Source: Bacillus alkalisoli
GTDB taxonomy: Bacteria; Bacillota; Bacilli; Bacillales; Bacillaceae_I
Assembly: GCF_002797415.1 (NCBI RefSeq)
Contig: NZ_KZ454944.1
Span: 85,745-149,744, forward strand
DNA length: 64,000 nt
Direction: 5' to 3'
Below the pieces are notes generated by a model. The model was not told the origin of the DNA and did not search any database. It saw nothing but the letters and a program-made list of their open reading frames with translations. This document shows, in pieces, positions 36,488 through 45,341 of this stretch (the stretch's first letter is position 1; every line of letters begins with the position of its first letter). The position numbers and the translations under genes were made by a program.

Positions 36488-36610
36488 GGTTGATTTCCGC
36501 GCAAGTTGTAGACTCCTGCGGGATAAGCGGGGGACTGGAGACCCCACAGGCGAAGTCGAGGAGGCTCCAGCCACGCCCGCGGAAAGCGGAGACTTGCGCG
36601 GAAATCAACC
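36488..36610. repeat. GC-rich palindromic repeat, copy 1
   Basis: Perfect 19-bp terminal arms GGTTGATTTCCGCGCAAGT (36488-36506) and its complement (36592-36610) enclose the conserved core GACTCCTGCGGGA, GAGACCCCACAGGCGA, GAGGAGGCTCC and CGCCCGCGGAAAGCG. The element is GC-rich against its surroundings and non-coding. It lies in the 386-nt gap between rplI and the helicase gene. Such repeats are common between genes of Bacillaceae. Confidence 0.85.
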
Positions 36611-36711
36611 GTGTCATTTAAAAAGAGTTTTTGACAAAATGATAAATTGTGAAGAAAATATAAGTATAAAATAGATAGGAAATGTTATAAGGGGAAGGGA
36701 GGACAAATAAG

Positions 36712-38079
36712 ATGAGTGACCTTTTTGCTGATCGCATACCACCTCAAAATATTGAAGCGGAACAAGCGGTAATTGGTGCTATTTTTCTTGAACCAGCTAG
36801 TTTAACTTTAGCATCTGAGTTGCTATTACCTGATGACTTTTATCGTGCTGCCCATCAGAAAATTTATGATGCTATGTTAAATCTAGCGGATAAAGGTGAA
36901 CCTATTGACTTGGTAACTGTCTCAACGGAGTTAGCAAATCTAAAAATATTAGAAGAAGTTGGTGGCGTATCCTACTTAAGTGATATAGCAAACGCCGTAC
37001 CGACTGCAGCTAACATTGAATATTACGCTAAAATTGTAGAAGAAAAGTCTATATTACGCCGTTTAATACGTACAGCTACCCATATTGCCCAAGAAGGTTA
37101 TTCGCGCGAAGATGAGGTTGCTGGTTTATTAAATGAAGCGGAAAAACAAATCTTAGAAGTTTCCCAACGTAAAAATGCAGGTGTTTTCCAAAATATTAAA
37201 GATGTATTAGTGAAAACATATGATAATATAGAAACGCTTCATAATCGTAAAGGGGATATAACAGGTATTCCAACTGGCTTTACAGAGTTAGATAGAATGA
37301 CTGCTGGATTCCAACGTAACGATCTTATTATTGTTGCTGCCCGTCCTTCTGTAGGTAAAACAGCGTTTGCTTTAAATATTGCGCAAAACGTAGGGGTAAA
37401 AGCAAAGGAGAACGTGGCGATTTTCAGTTTAGAGATGGGTGCCGAACAGCTAGTAATGAGGATGCTTTGTGCTGAAGGAAATATTAATGCCCAAAACTTA
37501 CGTACAGGTCAATTAACATCGGAGGACTGGGGTAAATTAACGATGGCGATGGGTAGCTTATCTAATTCAGGTATTTTTATAGATGATACACCAGGTATAC
37601 GTGTTAGTGAAATTCGCTCGAAGTGTCGTAGATTAAAGCAAGAAAGTGGTCTTGGAATGATATTAATTGACTACTTACAGCTTATCCAAGGTAGCGGTAG
37701 AGGCGGCGGAGAAAACCGTCAACAGGAAGTATCTGAAATTTCTCGTTCCTTAAAAGCACTTGCGAGGGAGTTAAAGGTACCTGTTATTGCCCTATCACAG
37801 CTATCTCGTGGAGTAGAGCAACGTCAAGATAAGCGTCCGATGATGTCGGATATTCGTGAATCAGGAAGTATTGAGCAGGATGCTGATATCGTCGCTTTCT
37901 TATATCGTGATGACTATTATGATAAAGAAAGTGAAAACAAAAATATTATTGAAATTATTATTGCTAAACAGCGTAACGGTCCAGTTGGTACAGTATCGTT
38001 AGCGTTCGTAAAAGAATACAACAAGTTCGTTAACCTTGAACGACGGTTTGACGATGAAGCAGTTCCACCAGGAGCATAA
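36712..38079 (+). CDS. dnaB: Replicative DNA helicase (DnaB family; DnaC in B. subtilis naming)
   Basis: This hexameric helicase unwinds DNA at the fork. The 455-residue protein has the N-terminal DnaB domain beginning RIPPQNIEAEQAVIGAIFLE. The RecA-like C-terminal domain has Walker A ARPSVGKTAFALNIA, then FSLEMGAEQLVMRMLC and Walker B ILIDYLQLIQG. ALSQLSRGVEQRQDKRPMMS follows, with the arginine finger region. AAGGGAGGAC precedes the ATG. It is flanked by a repeat upstream and a terminator downstream. Confidence 0.97.
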   Translation: MSDLFADRIPPQNIEAEQAVIGAIFLEPASLTLASELLLPDDFYRAAHQKIYDAMLNLADKGEPIDLVTVSTELANLKILEEVGGVSYLSDIANAVPTAANIEYYAKIVEEKSILRRLIRTATHIAQEGYSREDEVAGLLNEAEKQILEVSQRKNAGVFQNIKDVLVKTYDNIETLHNRKGDITGIPTGFTELDRMTAGFQRNDLIIVAARPSVGKTAFALNIAQNVGVKAKENVAIFSLEMGAEQLVMRMLCAEGNINAQNLRTGQLTSEDWGKLTMAMGSLSNSGIFIDDTPGIRVSEIRSKCRRLKQESGLGMILIDYLQLIQGSGRGGGENRQQEVSEISRSLKALARELKVPVIALSQLSRGVEQRQDKRPMMSDIRESGSIEQDADIVAFLYRDDYYDKESENKNIIEIIIAKQRNGPVGTVSLAFVKEYNKFVNLERRFDDEAVPPGA

Positions 38080-38091
38080 ATATAAAAAGGG

Positions 38092-38120
38092 AAAAACACT
38101 TACTTTAGTAGGTGTTTTTG
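38092..38120 (+). terminator. Terminator after the helicase gene
   Basis: AAAAACACTTACT (38092-38104) and AGTAGGTGTTTTT (38107-38119) form a long stem with one G-U pair and end in a T run. Confidence 0.88.
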
Positions 38121-38154
38121 TCTTTTATAAGAGTAAATGGTAAATTAGTTGGTG

Positions 38155-38232
38155 TTTTCACGAACAAATTATTAATTAGTATAAATTAATGTTCGTGTTT
38201 TAATTGACTTTGGAATAATATGCTGATAAACT
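38155..38232 (+). promoter_or_regulatory. PurR box pair and promoter of purA
   Basis: CACGAACA (38159-38166) and TGTTCGTG (38190-38197) are inverted and spaced like the two PurBoxes bound by Bacillus PurR. They are followed by TTGACT (38204-38209) and TAAACT (38227-38232) with a 17-nt spacer. This predicts repression of purA when adenine is abundant, relieved by PRPP. Confidence 0.65.
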
Positions 38233-38277
38233 TAGTTTGTTTGAGGCAAGCTATAAAAGCCATAAAAGCATATATAA

Positions 38278-39582
<1,305 letters not shown>

Positions 39583-39591
39583 ATATAGTGA

Positions 39592-39627
39592 AAGTCCCTC
39601 TCGAAAAGAAGAGAGGGACTTTTTTTT
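39592..39627 (+). terminator. Terminator after purA
   Basis: AAGTCCCTCTC and GAGAGGGACTT form a perfect 11-bp stem around an 8-nt loop, with a T run after it. Confidence 0.92.
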
Positions 39628-39636
39628 GAAAAACTA

Positions 39637-39664
39637 TTGCATTGTTATACAAAACTATGATAAT
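39637..39664 (+). promoter_or_regulatory. Probable promoter of the tRNA cluster
   Basis: TTGCAT (39637-39642) and GATAAT (39659-39664) are separated by 16 nt and stand about 38 bp before the first tRNA-like sequence. Confidence 0.55.
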
Positions 39665-39701
39665 ATAAAAAACGTCGTCAAAACAGATTGTAAAATCTTA
39701 A

Positions 39702-39727
39702 GTGCCATTAGCTCAGTTGGTAGAGCA
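39702..39727 (+). pseudogene. Broken tRNA-Lys copy, 5' 26 nt
   Basis: These 26 nt are identical to the 5' end of the intact tRNA-Lys at 39877, comprising the acceptor strand, the whole D arm and the GAGCA that ends the D stem. The sequence then departs into a 77-nt insert. After the insert only TC..AC resembles the following tRNA-Lys bases, so the 3' half is lost or fully decayed. Confidence 0.85.
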
Positions 39728-39804
39728 CGATGAGTAAGCTGTGAAGCAATACATCAGCGTACACGCCGAGTTGCTACTTGAATGATCTTTCTGAGGTGTG
39801 GACG
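39728..39804 (+). ncRNA. Structured insert in the broken tRNA-Lys
   Basis: This 77-nt segment is homologous to 40309-40386. Shared sequence includes GAGTAA.CTG.GAAGC, TCAGCG and CTTGAAT.ATCTTTCTGA. CGTACACGCC (39758-39767) pairs with GGTGTGGACG (39795-39804), ten positions with one A/G mismatch. The other copy keeps the same pairing with different bases at five or more positions. That is evidence for a conserved RNA fold. I do not recognise the family. Confidence 0.7.
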
Positions 39805-39876
39805 TCAAACAGAGTAAGCTTCTTCGAATGAACAAAATAGTAATCCTGTTAAAATAAGCGGATACTTTAAAAATAT

Positions 39877-39952
39877 GTGCCATTAGCTCAGTTGGTAGAG
39901 CATCTGACTTTTAATCAGAGGGTCGAAGGTTCGAATCCTTCATGGCACACCA
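39877..39952 (+). tRNA. tRNA-Lys (anticodon TTT)
   Basis: The acceptor GTGCCAT pairs with ATGGCAC, the anticodon stem TCTGA/TCAGA frames loop CTTTTAA with anticodon TTT, the T arm has GGTTCGAATCC, and CCA is encoded. It is the first intact gene of the Lys-Glu-Asp-Phe cluster next to purA, an order also known in B. subtilis. Confidence 0.96.
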
Positions 39953-39963
39953 TTTAATTTTTA

Positions 39964-40038
39964 GGCCCATTGGTCAAGCGGTTAAGACACCGCCCTTTCA
40001 CGGCGGTAACACGGGTTCGAATCCCGTATGGGTCACCA
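39964..40038 (+). tRNA. tRNA-Glu (anticodon TTC)
   Basis: The acceptor GGCCCAT pairs with ATGGGTC including a G-U pair, the anticodon stem CCGCC/GGCGG carries anticodon TTC, the T arm has GGGTTCGAATCCC, and CCA is encoded. It lies 11 nt after tRNA-Lys. Confidence 0.96.
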
Positions 40039-40062
40039 TTTTTCATAATGACAGATTTATCT

Positions 40063-40138
40063 GGTCCCGTGGTGTAGCGGTTAACATGCCTGCCTGTCAC
40101 GCAGGAGATCGCCGGTTCGATCCCGGTCGGGACCGCCA
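40063..40138 (+). tRNA. tRNA-Asp (anticodon GTC)
   Basis: The acceptor GGTCCCG pairs with CGGGACC, discriminator G is followed by encoded CCA, and the anticodon stem CCTGC/GCAGG carries anticodon GTC. It is the third intact tRNA in the cluster. Confidence 0.96.
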
Positions 40139-40160
40139 TTTAAAAACTATAAATATTTGA

Positions 40161-40280
40161 GGGTTGAGAGAAGCGAGAAGTTCGAGGAAACAAGCGAACG
40201 TACCGGAGCGTATTTGACATACGTGAGGATGTGAGTGAGTGAAGTTGACGAAGAAATTCGACGCTTATCGCAAGCCGAAC
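40161..40280 (+). repeat. tRNA-linked ~130-nt repeat, copy 2
   Basis: It is homologous to the minus strand of 179-310 behind the rRNA operon. It contains a clear hairpin CGTAT-TTGAC-ATACG after GTACCGGAG. In the other copy the corresponding position also has short inverted sequence, but with different bases. It directly precedes the broken tRNA-Phe. Reading frames through it are not credible genes. Confidence 0.6.
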
Positions 40281-40282
40281 AG

Positions 40283-40308
40283 GGCTCGGTAGCTCAGTTG
40301 GTAGAGCA
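40283..40308 (+). pseudogene. Broken tRNA-Phe copy, 5' 26 nt
   Basis: These 26 nt are identical to the 5' end of the intact tRNA-Phe at 40436, ending at the same GAGCA as the broken tRNA-Lys. After a 78-nt insert the sequence resumes with ATGGACTG (40387-40394), exactly the next eight bases of tRNA-Phe, and then diverges. So this is an interrupted tRNA whose 3' half has decayed. Confidence 0.88.
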
Positions 40309-40386
40309 CGAACGAGTAAACTGCGAAGCGATGCTTCAGCGCACAAATTGAACTGCTTCTTGAATAATCTTTCTGAAATTTGGGCG
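40309..40386 (+). ncRNA. Structured insert in the broken tRNA-Phe
   Basis: This 78-nt homologue of 39728-39804 sits at the identical tRNA position. CGCACAAATT (40340-40349) pairs with AATTTGGGCG (40377-40386), preserving the ten-position stem and even its single A/G mismatch although most base pairs differ from the other copy. The enclosed GAAC.GCTTCTTGAATAATCTTTCTGA part is conserved. Function is unknown. Confidence 0.72.
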
Positions 40387-40435
40387 ATGGACTGGCTAGC
40401 GTAATATAAATAAAATATTAACCAAATAATAATGC

Positions 40436-40508
40436 GGCTCGGTAGCTCAGTTGGTAGAGCAATGGACTGAAAATCCATGTGTCGGCGGTTCGATTCCGTC
40501 CCGAGCCA
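40436..40508 (+). tRNA. tRNA-Phe (anticodon GAA)
   Basis: The acceptor GGCTCGG pairs with CCGAGCC, the anticodon stem ATGGA/TCCAT carries loop CTGAAAA with anticodon GAA, and the T arm has GGTTCGATTCC. Unlike its neighbours it is followed by TCCA rather than a directly encoded CCA, so CCA must be added after processing. It is the last gene of the cluster. Confidence 0.96.
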
Positions 40509-40511
40509 TCC

Positions 40512-40550
40512 AAAAAACCATCAAGATGATAACATCTTGATGGTTTTTTT
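40512..40550 (+). terminator. Terminator of the tRNA cluster
   Basis: AAACCATCAAGATG and CATCTTGATGGTTT form a 14-bp stem with a 4-nt loop, followed by T residues. The 326 nt from here to the next gene hold no further gene that I can see, only AT-rich upstream sequence. Confidence 0.93.
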
Positions 40551-40876
40551 ATTGTTTTATAATACTAATTGTTTAGATAGAAAAAAGAAAAATACGTTAA
40601 TTTTAGTAAAAGTAGTAGGAAAATCCCTCTATTTCTACATTTATTCCGTCCTTCATACTTACAAGCTAGTCCAAAATAATCACTAATGTTACAAAAATCG
40701 TCTAAATTAACGGATAAATATGACAACAATAATACAATTATGTTACATATTCGATTCTACTATTCTATTTTTTTATCAAAATATGTTATGGTAAAGAAGT
40801 GTAAAAAAGAAAGTATGTTATTAAAGACCTATTTTTCTTACATATTAAAGAGAATTGGACTCAGGGGGTACTAACC

Positions 40877-42373
40877 ATGCTAGGCCAGTTAAAGAGTAAA
40901 ACAAAACAATACATACAAAAACTAAATAAAAATTTACATATGTACACGAGTAGCTGTCTAAATGAATTAGGAAAAAAGGCAATTTTCACAACAGTAGCTG
41001 TTACGACTTTATCAATAGGAGCTATGTCTGTTACTGCCGCTAATAATCCATTGTTAAGCACAATCCATCACGTGTATGTAGATGGTCAACTCATTGGAGC
41101 TGTAGAAGAAAAAGAGCAAGTGCAAAAAGCAATTGATTCAAAAATTACGGAAGCCCAAAAGAAGCATATAGATCTTGACTTAACGATTGGAAATGAAATC
41201 TCCTACATATCAGAAAAAGTATTTCGTTATTCAACGAATAATCAGAGGGTATTAGACCGAGTTTTAGATAAAGTAGAGATTAAGGCAAATGGTGCTGTTA
41301 TTTTTGTAGAAGAAGAGCCGGTTGTGTATCTTCATTCAGAAGAGGCAGCAGAAGAAGCTATTTATAAATTAAAACTTGATTTTGTTTCAGAAGAAGAGCT
41401 TGCTGAAATCGAAAGTAGAAAAGAAATCAATGAAGAGTTACCACCTCTTCAAGAAAATCAGTCTCGTATATTAGACGTGCGAATGACGGAAAAAGTTTCA
41501 ATAAATAAAGAAAAAGTTTCATTAGAAAATATTTTATCTGTTAAAAAAGCAATTAATTTATTGAAAAAAGGTACACTTGAAGAAAAGCAATACGAAGTGC
41601 AAGAAGGGGACGTATTAGGCTCTATTGCACAAGACCATAACTTATCAACTAGTGAACTATTACACTTAAATCCTTCTATTAAAGAAGATTCATTGTTACG
41701 AGTTGGCGATAAGTTAAATGTTACTGCTTATAAACCATACATTCATATAATTGTTGAAGAAGAACGCTTCAGAATAGAAGAAATTGCATATGAACAAAAG
41801 GTAGAAGATGACGCCAACAGACTTAAAGGTGAAACGAGTGTGAAGCAAGAAGGTCAGAATGGTGAGCGTACTGTAAACTCTATCGTTACAAGACAAAACG
41901 GCGTAGTCGTTCGCACAGATATTATTGAAGAAAAAGTGACGAAAGAACCTATAGATAAAATTGTATTAAGAGGAACAAAAGTGATTCCTTCTAGAGGGAC
42001 TGGATCCCTTGCATGGCCTGCTGTAGGCGGTTATGTTTCAAGTAAAATGGGCTATCGTTGGGGAAGCTACCATAAAGGTATTGATATTGCTCGACCAAGT
42101 GATAGAACTATTAAAGCAGCAGACAATGGTATTGTGGAATCTGCAGGCTGGGATGGTGGATACGGAAATAAGATTGTAATAAACCACCAAAACGGAATGA
42201 AAACAGTATATGCTCATCTTTCTTCCATGAGTGTCTCTAGAGGTCAAACGGTAGCTAGAGGTCAAAGTATTGGAGTAATGGGATCTACTGGAAACTCAAC
42301 AGGTATTCACCTTCATTTCGAAGTGTATCAAAACGGACAACTGAAAAACCCACTAAACTATTTAAGTAGATAA
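40877..42373 (+). CDS. Secreted M23 peptidoglycan endopeptidase with LysM and G5 domains
   Basis: This 498-residue protein is predicted to cut peptide cross-links in peptidoglycan outside the membrane. It has an N-terminal membrane segment or signal (AIFTTVAVTTLSIGAMSVTA, about residues 35-54). A LysM domain binds glycan (EVQEGDVLGSIAQDHNLSTS, about 237-282), and a G5 domain ends EPIDKIVLRGTKV. The zinc M23 domain shows HKGIDIA, TVYAHLS and HLHFEVY. The start at 40877 follows CAGGGGGT. It lies between the tRNA cluster and walRK, a fitting place for a cell-wall enzyme. Confidence 0.9.
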   Translation: MLGQLKSKTKQYIQKLNKNLHMYTSSCLNELGKKAIFTTVAVTTLSIGAMSVTAANNPLLSTIHHVYVDGQLIGAVEEKEQVQKAIDSKITEAQKKHIDLDLTIGNEISYISEKVFRYSTNNQRVLDRVLDKVEIKANGAVIFVEEEPVVYLHSEEAAEEAIYKLKLDFVSEEELAEIESRKEINEELPPLQENQSRILDVRMTEKVSINKEKVSLENILSVKKAINLLKKGTLEEKQYEVQEGDVLGSIAQDHNLSTSELLHLNPSIKEDSLLRVGDKLNVTAYKPYIHIIVEEERFRIEEIAYEQKVEDDANRLKGETSVKQEGQNGERTVNSIVTRQNGVVVRTDIIEEKVTKEPIDKIVLRGTKVIPSRGTGSLAWPAVGGYVSSKMGYRWGSYHKGIDIARPSDRTIKAADNGIVESAGWDGGYGNKIVINHQNGMKTVYAHLSSMSVSRGQTVARGQSIGVMGSTGNSTGIHLHFEVYQNGQLKNPLNYLSR

Positions 42374-42382
42374 CAGAATTCG

Positions 42383-42421
42383 ACCTCTAGCATGAGAATA
42401 ACCCCTTGCTAGAGGTTTTTC
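42383..42421 (+). terminator. Terminator after the M23 peptidase gene
   Basis: CCTCTAGCA and TGCTAGAGG form a perfect 9-bp stem followed by TTTTT. Confidence 0.9.
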
Positions 42422-42562
42422 TATATAGATTGATTAAATTATTACGTATAGATTACTTTCCCTCTAAAAAGATGCTTTAAACATGTACACATGGTAAAGT
42501 AAAGATATTAAAGTATTTTTTCTGAAAATCTTTTATAAGTTTATTTCTTAAACATACCATTC

Positions 42563-42726
42563 CTTGTTGATTGAAGTGGCAGGCGCGAGACTCCTGCGGG
42601 AAAAGCGTGTTAAGTGAGACCCCACAGGCGCTAATGCGCCGAGGAGTAGGTTTTTTCACGACAGTGAAAATAACCTTCCTTTTGACCGCCCGCGGAAAGC
42701 GAGTGCCTGCCACTTCAATTAACAAG
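42563..42726. repeat. GC-rich palindromic repeat, copy 2
   Basis: Arms CTTGTTGATTGAAGTGGCAG and the near-complementary CTGCCACTTCAATTAACAAG enclose the family core GAGACTCCTGCGGGA, GAGACCCCACAGGCG and CCGCCCGCGGAAAGCGAG. An extra hairpin block TTTTTTCACGACAGTGAAAA with AACCTTCC is also present in the copy at 48303. It fills most of the 430-nt gap before walR, which has no gene. Confidence 0.85.
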
Positions 42727-42803
42727 TTTAGAATGGAAACAGCCTTTTCGAAAATGGGTAAAGTAATTAATATTATCTTTTAATATAAAGGAGAGTATTT
42801 CAC

Positions 42804-43505
42804 ATGGAAAAACGTATTCTTGTAGTCGATGATGAAAAACCAATTGCAGATATATTAAAATTTAACCTTCAAAAAGAAGGTTTTGACGTAACTTGCGCTT
42901 ACGATGGTGCAGAAGCAGTAAAGAAAGTAGAAGAATTAAAACCAGATCTAATTCTATTAGATATCATGCTTCCAGAAAAAGATGGAATGGAAGTATGTAG
43001 AGAAGTAAGAAAGAAATATGATATGCCAATCATTATGTTAACAGCAAAAGATTCCGAAATAGATAAAGTATTAGGTCTAGAACTTGGTGCGGATGATTAT
43101 GTGACCAAGCCATTTAGTACACGTGAATTAATTGCAAGGGTTAAGGCTAATTTACGCCGTCAAAATACGAAAGCCAATCCAACAGATACGACAAACGACA
43201 TTCCTGTTGGGGCATTAATTATTCATCCTGATGCTTACATGGTAACAAAGCGTGGCGAAATGGTTGATTTAACACATCGTGAATTCGAACTACTACACTA
43301 CTTAGCAAAACACATTGGACAAGTATTAACGCGAGAACACCTACTTCAAACTGTATGGGGTTACGATTACTTTGGAGATGTAAGAACAGTCGATGTAACG
43401 GTACGCCGTTTACGCGAAAAGATTGAAGATAATCCTAGTCATCCAGCATGGATCGTAACAAGAAGGGGTGTAGGTTACTACTTGCGTCATGCTGACCAGG
43501 AGTAG
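42804..43505 (+). CDS. walR: Response regulator WalR (YycF)
   Basis: WalR is the essential OmpR/PhoB-type regulator that controls cell-wall hydrolase genes in response to WalK. The 233-residue protein has a receiver domain ([16 protein letters not shown], phosphoacceptor Asp in [13 protein letters not shown], Lys in DYVTKPF). The winged-helix DNA-binding domain contains [20 protein letters not shown] and [26 protein letters not shown] precedes the ATG. It heads the walRKHIJ operon. Confidence 0.98.
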   Translation: MEKRILVVDDEKPIADILKFNLQKEGFDVTCAYDGAEAVKKVEELKPDLILLDIMLPEKDGMEVCREVRKKYDMPIIMLTAKDSEIDKVLGLELGADDYVTKPFSTRELIARVKANLRRQNTKANPTDTTNDIPVGALIIHPDAYMVTKRGEMVDLTHREFELLHYLAKHIGQVLTREHLLQTVWGYDYFGDVRTVDVTVRRLREKIEDNPSHPAWIVTRRGVGYYLRHADQE

Positions 43506-43511
43506 TCCTAC

Positions 43512-45341
43512 ATGAGGAAAGTTAGCTTTTTTCGTTCCATTCATTTGAAGTTCGTTTTAATTTACGTATTACTCATCTTAATTGCTATGCAAATTATTGG
43601 TGTTTATTTTGTTAGGCAGTTAGAGACTCAGCTTGTGGAAAACTTCACAAACTCCTTACAGGAGCATATGCATTTGCTAGCGTACAACATTGAGCAAGAA
43701 ATGAAAAAGCCGCGAGATGAGACAATGCCTTCTCAGGAAGAGGACATTGGACGTATTCTTCAAGATATCACTTCTGAAGATATTAATGAGGTACGTGTTA
43801 TTGATAATAAAAGTAGGGTGTTAGGTACATCTAACCCATATAATAAATCAAAATATGTCGGTAAAAGGACAACAGAGTTAATTGTTAAGCGGGCACTAGC
43901 AGTCGGGACATCTTCACGTAAGATGGAGATTGACCCAAATACTGGACATCGAATGCGGGTAATAGCGGTTCCTATTAAAACAAATAACCAAGAGATTATT
44001 GGAGCCATATATCTTATTGCTTCTATGGAAAATGTATATGACCAAATGCGGCAAACTAATAACATTTTAGCAACTGGAACCATTATTGCGCTTGCTGTTA
44101 CGGCAGTATTAGGGGTTCTGCTTGCTCAAACGATTACAAGACCTATGTCTGATATGCGTAAACAAGCATTAGAGATGGCTAAGGGTAACTTTACACGTAA
44201 AGTTAAAATATATGGCCAAGATGAAATTGGTCAATTGGCCTATTCTTTTAATAACTTGACCCGTAAATTACAAGAAGCGCAGGCAACGACAGAAGGAGAA
44301 CGACGCAAATTAAGTTCCGTTCTCGCTCATATGACAGATGGCGTCATTGCAACCGATCGTAAAGGGCGCGTGATGTTAATTAATGAACCTGCTATACGTA
44401 TGTTGAATGTTCCACGTGAAACAGTGTTATCGAAGCCGATAGTAGAAGTACTTGGTGTGAACGAGGAATTCACGTTTGAAACGTTAGTTGATGGGCCAGA
44501 TTCGTTAATCTTAGATTTTAGTACACACAAAAAACCATATATTTTAAGAGCTAGTAACTCTGTCATTAAAAAGGAAACAGGGTTCGTTAACGGACTTATT
44601 ACCGTTCTTCATGATATTACAGAACAAGAAAAAATTGATCAAGAGCGTCGCGAGTTTGTTGCAAACGTGTCACACGAACTGAGAACGCCATTAACAACGA
44701 TGAGGAGCTATTTAGAAGCATTAGCTGATGGTGCATGGGAAGATAAAGAGATTGCACCAAAGTTTCTAGATGTTACTCAAACAGAAACAGAACGAATGAT
44801 CCGATTAGTGAACGACTTGCTACAACTCTCTAAAATGGACAGTACAGACTACAGACTCCATAAAGATTCGTTAGATTTTGTCTATTTTTACAATCGAATT
44901 ATTGACCGATTTGAACTATCTAAAAATCAAAATGTTACTTTTGTAAGAGAAATTCCGGAGAAGGAATTTTTTGTTCGAATGGATGAAGATAAAATAACGC
45001 AAGTATTAGACAATATTATCTCCAACGCCATGAAATATTCTCCAGAAGGTGGAACCGTTACTTTTCGTCTAATAGAAGAAGGCCATATGTTGCAAGTAAG
45101 TGTAAGTGACGAAGGTGTAGGTATTCCTAGTAACGAAGTGGATAAAATATTTGATCGTTTTTATAGAGTTGATAAAGCGCGTACAAGGCAATTAGGTGGC
45201 ACAGGATTAGGTCTTGCAATCGCAAAAGAAATGATTGAAGCGCATGACGGGCATATTTGGGCGAAAAGTGAAGAAGGAAAAGGTACGACAATATACTTCA
45301 CACTTCCTTTAACAGAAGAGCAAGAGGATGATTGGTCATGA
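43512..45341 (+). CDS. walK: Sensor histidine kinase WalK (YycG)
   Basis: WalK is the essential membrane kinase at the division site that phosphorylates WalR. The 609-residue protein has a first membrane segment near residues 12-31, an extracellular domain, and a second segment near 183-203. A HAMP domain (QTITRPMSDMRKQA) and a PAS domain follow. The dimerisation domain has the phosphoacceptor His in FVANVSHELRTPLTTMRSY, and the ATPase domain has NIISNAMKYSPEGG and GTGLGLAIAKEM. It lies six nt after walR and overlaps walH. A parS site lies within its coding sequence. Confidence 0.98.
   Translation: MRKVSFFRSIHLKFVLIYVLLILIAMQIIGVYFVRQLETQLVENFTNSLQEHMHLLAYNIEQEMKKPRDETMPSQEEDIGRILQDITSEDINEVRVIDNKSRVLGTSNPYNKSKYVGKRTTELIVKRALAVGTSSRKMEIDPNTGHRMRVIAVPIKTNNQEIIGAIYLIASMENVYDQMRQTNNILATGTIIALAVTAVLGVLLAQTITRPMSDMRKQALEMAKGNFTRKVKIYGQDEIGQLAYSFNNLTRKLQEAQATTEGERRKLSSVLAHMTDGVIATDRKGRVMLINEPAIRMLNVPRETVLSKPIVEVLGVNEEFTFETLVDGPDSLILDFSTHKKPYILRASNSVIKKETGFVNGLITVLHDITEQEKIDQERREFVANVSHELRTPLTTMRSYLEALADGAWEDKEIAPKFLDVTQTETERMIRLVNDLLQLSKMDSTDYRLHKDSLDFVYFYNRIIDRFELSKNQNVTFVREIPEKEFFVRMDEDKITQVLDNIISNAMKYSPEGGTVTFRLIEEGHMLQVSVSDEGVGIPSNEVDKIFDRFYRVDKARTRQLGGTGLGLAIAKEMIEAHDGHIWAKSEEGKGTTIYFTLPLTEEQEDDWS
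44408..44423 (+). other. parS: parS site inside walK
   Basis: TGTTCCACGTGAAACA is an exact match to the parS consensus, embedded in the walK coding sequence at codons for NVPRET. B. subtilis has a parS in yycG (walK) as well, so the site position is conserved. Confidence 0.95.

Noticed and set aside
36418-36621. Plus-strand frame of 67 codons after rplI
   Set aside because: It is read through the GC-rich palindromic repeat and has no homologous pattern or ribosome-binding site.
39728-39876. T-box leader in the tRNA-Lys insert
   Set aside because: No AGGGUGGNACCGCG T-box sequence and no terminator/antiterminator pair are present, and the downstream gene is a tRNA rather than a synthetase or amino-acid gene.
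40140-40478. Minus-strand frame of 112 codons across the tRNA-Phe region
   Set aside because: It overlaps the tRNA-linked repeat, the broken tRNA-Phe and the intact tRNA-Phe in antisense.
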